A DNA stretch of 64,000 nt from Desulfosediminicola ganghwensis (GTDB lineage Bacteria > Desulfobacterota > Desulfobulbia > Desulfobulbales > Desulfocapsaceae), in assembly GCF_005116675.2 (NCBI RefSeq), contig NZ_CP050699.1, positions 3,309,001 through 3,373,000 of the forward strand, read 5' to 3'. Within the stretch, counting starts at the first letter, position 1. Every line of letters begins with the position of its first letter. Made by a program: the position numbers and the translations under genes. The notes beneath the pieces were generated by a model. That model did no database searches. It was not told the DNA's origin and saw only the letters and a program-made list of their open reading frames with translations. Shown piece after piece: positions 62,812 to 64,000 of this stretch.

Positions 62812-64000
62812 ATGCATAAGACGAAGGTCGCTGTTTCTGAGAAAAACATTAACCTGATTAAAGGTGGCTTGCTGATATTTTTTGCAATTCAAGGTGAAGA
62901 TGATGCAGTAGTGTGCTCTGATCTTGTTTTGCCATATCTCGATTCTTTACTTGAGTTGAAGGATTTCAAGGCTGGGGCAAATGAACGTGTCATTCTTTAT
63001 CCCAGTCAGATCCAGGTGAAAGATAAAAAGAGATCTTTGTTGGCAGACAGGCTGATGGTAGTCGGTCTCGGCAAGTTGAGTGACCAGGAGGAGCATCTCA
63101 GAATAGAAGCAGTGCGAAGCGCCGGCGGCACCATCAGTAAAGCCTGTGAGACTCTCAAGGTAAAGGATGTGAAGCTTGTTTGCGATGATATTGTTGGCAT
63201 GGAGCGGGCGGCAATGGCACATCATTTGGTTGAGGGAGTCGTGCTTGGCGACTATCGTTTCAAAAAATATAAAAAGGAAGACCCGGATACTCCAACCTTT
63301 GAGGGTATTTCTGAGATTACAGTATGCGTAGACACCCAGGCAGGCAAGGTTCGTAAAAGTGTGGCCAAGGCAATATCCATTGCGCATGCGGTGCATAGTG
63401 CCAGGAATATGGCCAATGAGCCGGGAAATAGCTGGACAGCCACAGATTTCGCTGATTACGCTTTGAAACTCGCGGAAGAAAAAGAACTGACTTGCAGGAT
63501 TATTGACAAGCCAAAAATGAAAAAGCTCGGTTTGCGCGGAATTCTGGCTGTGAATCAGGGCTCGGCTGAACCGCCGAAGCTTGTCATACTTGAGTATTCC
63601 CCGGCAAAAAAGAAAAAGTCAGTGATGTTGGTCGGCAAGGGGCTTACCTTTGATTCAGGTGGCGTGAGTTTAAAACCTGCAGCAGGTATGCAGAACATGA
63701 AGATGGATATGTGTGGCGGTGCTGCAGTTCTTGCCACCATGCAGGCCATAGCAGATCTCAAACCGGATGTGCATGTGATAGCGCTTATCCCGGCAACAGA
63801 CAATATGAGTGGCAGCTCGGCACTCAAGCCGGGTGATGTGATTCGCCATTACAACGATGTAACCGCTGAGATTGTCAACACAGATGCCGAGGGAAGGATA
63901 ATTCTGGGCGACGCGCTTGCATACGGCATAGAGAAGTATGAGCCCGATTGCGTAATTGATGTGGCCACTCTCACCGGTGCGGTGATTATAGGTCTCGGCC
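62812..64000 (+). CDS. pepA: Leucyl aminopeptidase PepA (3' end outside window)
   Basis: An M17 aminopeptidase running off the right edge after about 396 codons. The N-terminal macro-like domain (VKDKKRSLLADRLMVVGLG) precedes the catalytic domain: VGKGLTFDSGGVSLKP holds the Lys and Asp metal ligands, MKMDMCGGAAVLATM follows, and NTDAEGRIILGDALAYG has the other Asp/Glu ligands and the catalytic Arg. The signature NTDAEGR is exact. The ATG at 62812 has an AGGA seven bases upstream. It is divergent from the CorC-like gene with about 184 bases between. The missing C-terminal part would be about 100 residues. Confidence 0.95.
   Translation, partial: MHKTKVAVSEKNINLIKGGLLIFFAIQGEDDAVVCSDLVLPYLDSLLELKDFKAGANERVILYPSQIQVKDKKRSLLADRLMVVGLGKLSDQEEHLRIEAVRSAGGTISKACETLKVKDVKLVCDDIVGMERAAMAHHLVEGVVLGDYRFKKYKKEDPDTPTFEGISEITVCVDTQAGKVRKSVAKAISIAHAVHSARNMANEPGNSWTATDFADYALKLAEEKELTCRIIDKPKMKKLGLRGILAVNQGSAEPPKLVILEYSPAKKKKSVMLVGKGLTFDSGGVSLKPAAGMQNMKMDMCGGAAVLATMQAIADLKPDVHVIALIPATDNMSGSSALKPGDVIRHYNDVTAEIVNTDAEGRIILGDALAYGIEKYEPDCVIDVATLTGAVIIGLG

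Noticed and set aside
1-64000. Mobile elements, CRISPR arrays, prophage or toxin-antitoxin pairs
   Set aside because: No transposase, integrase, direct-repeat array, phage structural gene or recognisable toxin-antitoxin pair was found; gene order and content look like stable chromosome.

Overview
The window looks like ordinary chromosome of an anaerobic Gram-negative bacterium of the Desulfobacterota, most likely the order Desulfobulbales (Desulfotalea / Desulforhopalus / Desulfocapsa-like). This placement is inferred from gene content, not computed. Evidence includes a long ThyX, an oleBCD hydrocarbon operon, a FabF-ACP-CrtI-like-FabG-FabZ lipid cluster of the kind described from Desulfotalea and anammox bacteria, a KamA-type radical SAM enzyme and a delta-type small phasin. 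Outer-membrane genes (tolQRAB-cpoB, kdsB, bepA-like protease) show a diderm envelope. No rRNA, tRNA, CRISPR array, insertion sequence, integrase or phage gene was seen. Both window edges cut genes: a NifS/IscS-type desulfurase on the left and leucyl aminopeptidase on the right.

Layout. 1-1.66 kb: desulfurase and thyX, translationally coupled and closed by a strong terminator. 2.3-8.4 kb: a PilB/GspE-type ATPase with an added cyclic-nucleotide-binding domain, an ELM1-like glycosyltransferase, and a protein made of two fused GT4 glycosyltransferases. 8.5-11.6 kb (minus strand): glycogen branching enzyme, a small overlapping ORF and a DUF4126 membrane protein. 12-18 kb: housekeeping genes (yqgE, a CxxCxxCC protein, rlmH, rsmJ, kdsB) and an unusually long YvcK/CofD-family protein. 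18-20 kb: a hybrid receiver-histidine kinase split by an in-frame TAA. 20-30 kb: hrpA, priA, a lysine-2,3-aminomutase-family gene, malic enzyme and a cold-shock protein. 30.7-35.6 kb: oleB-oleC-oleD followed by an overlapping M48/TPR periplasmic protease. 35.7-41.1 kb (minus): tlyA, then cpoB, tolB, tolA, tolR and tolQ with no pal. 41.3-47.0 kb (minus): a fatty-acid-synthase-like cluster with two CrtI-like flavoproteins. 47.6-51.4 kb: a HEAT-like/cNMP-fold/PilZ protein, dus and a phasin-like protein. 51.4-64 kb: murJ, an EF-G paralogue, mog, purM, DUF2065, a TPR-methyltransferase, mgtE, a DegS-like protease, a CorC-like protein and pepA.

Most interesting material. (1) The 41.3-47.0 kb cluster has a complete condensing enzyme/ACP/ketoreductase/dehydratase set plus two FAD desaturase/isomerase-like proteins; it probably makes an unusual polyunsaturated or cyclised acyl chain. 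(2) oleBCD lies about 6 kb beyond the end of that cluster without an adjacent oleA. Together they suggest, but do not prove, a route to a polyunsaturated hydrocarbon or ladderane-like lipid. (3) Two unrelated proteins join a putative c-di-GMP-binding module (MshEN in the PilB-like ATPase; PilZ in the HEAT-like protein) to a cNMP-binding fold. The fold keeps its phosphate-binding arginine in the first and has lost it in the second. (4) The tandem GT4 fusion and the kinase with a nonsense codon are clear from the sequence itself.
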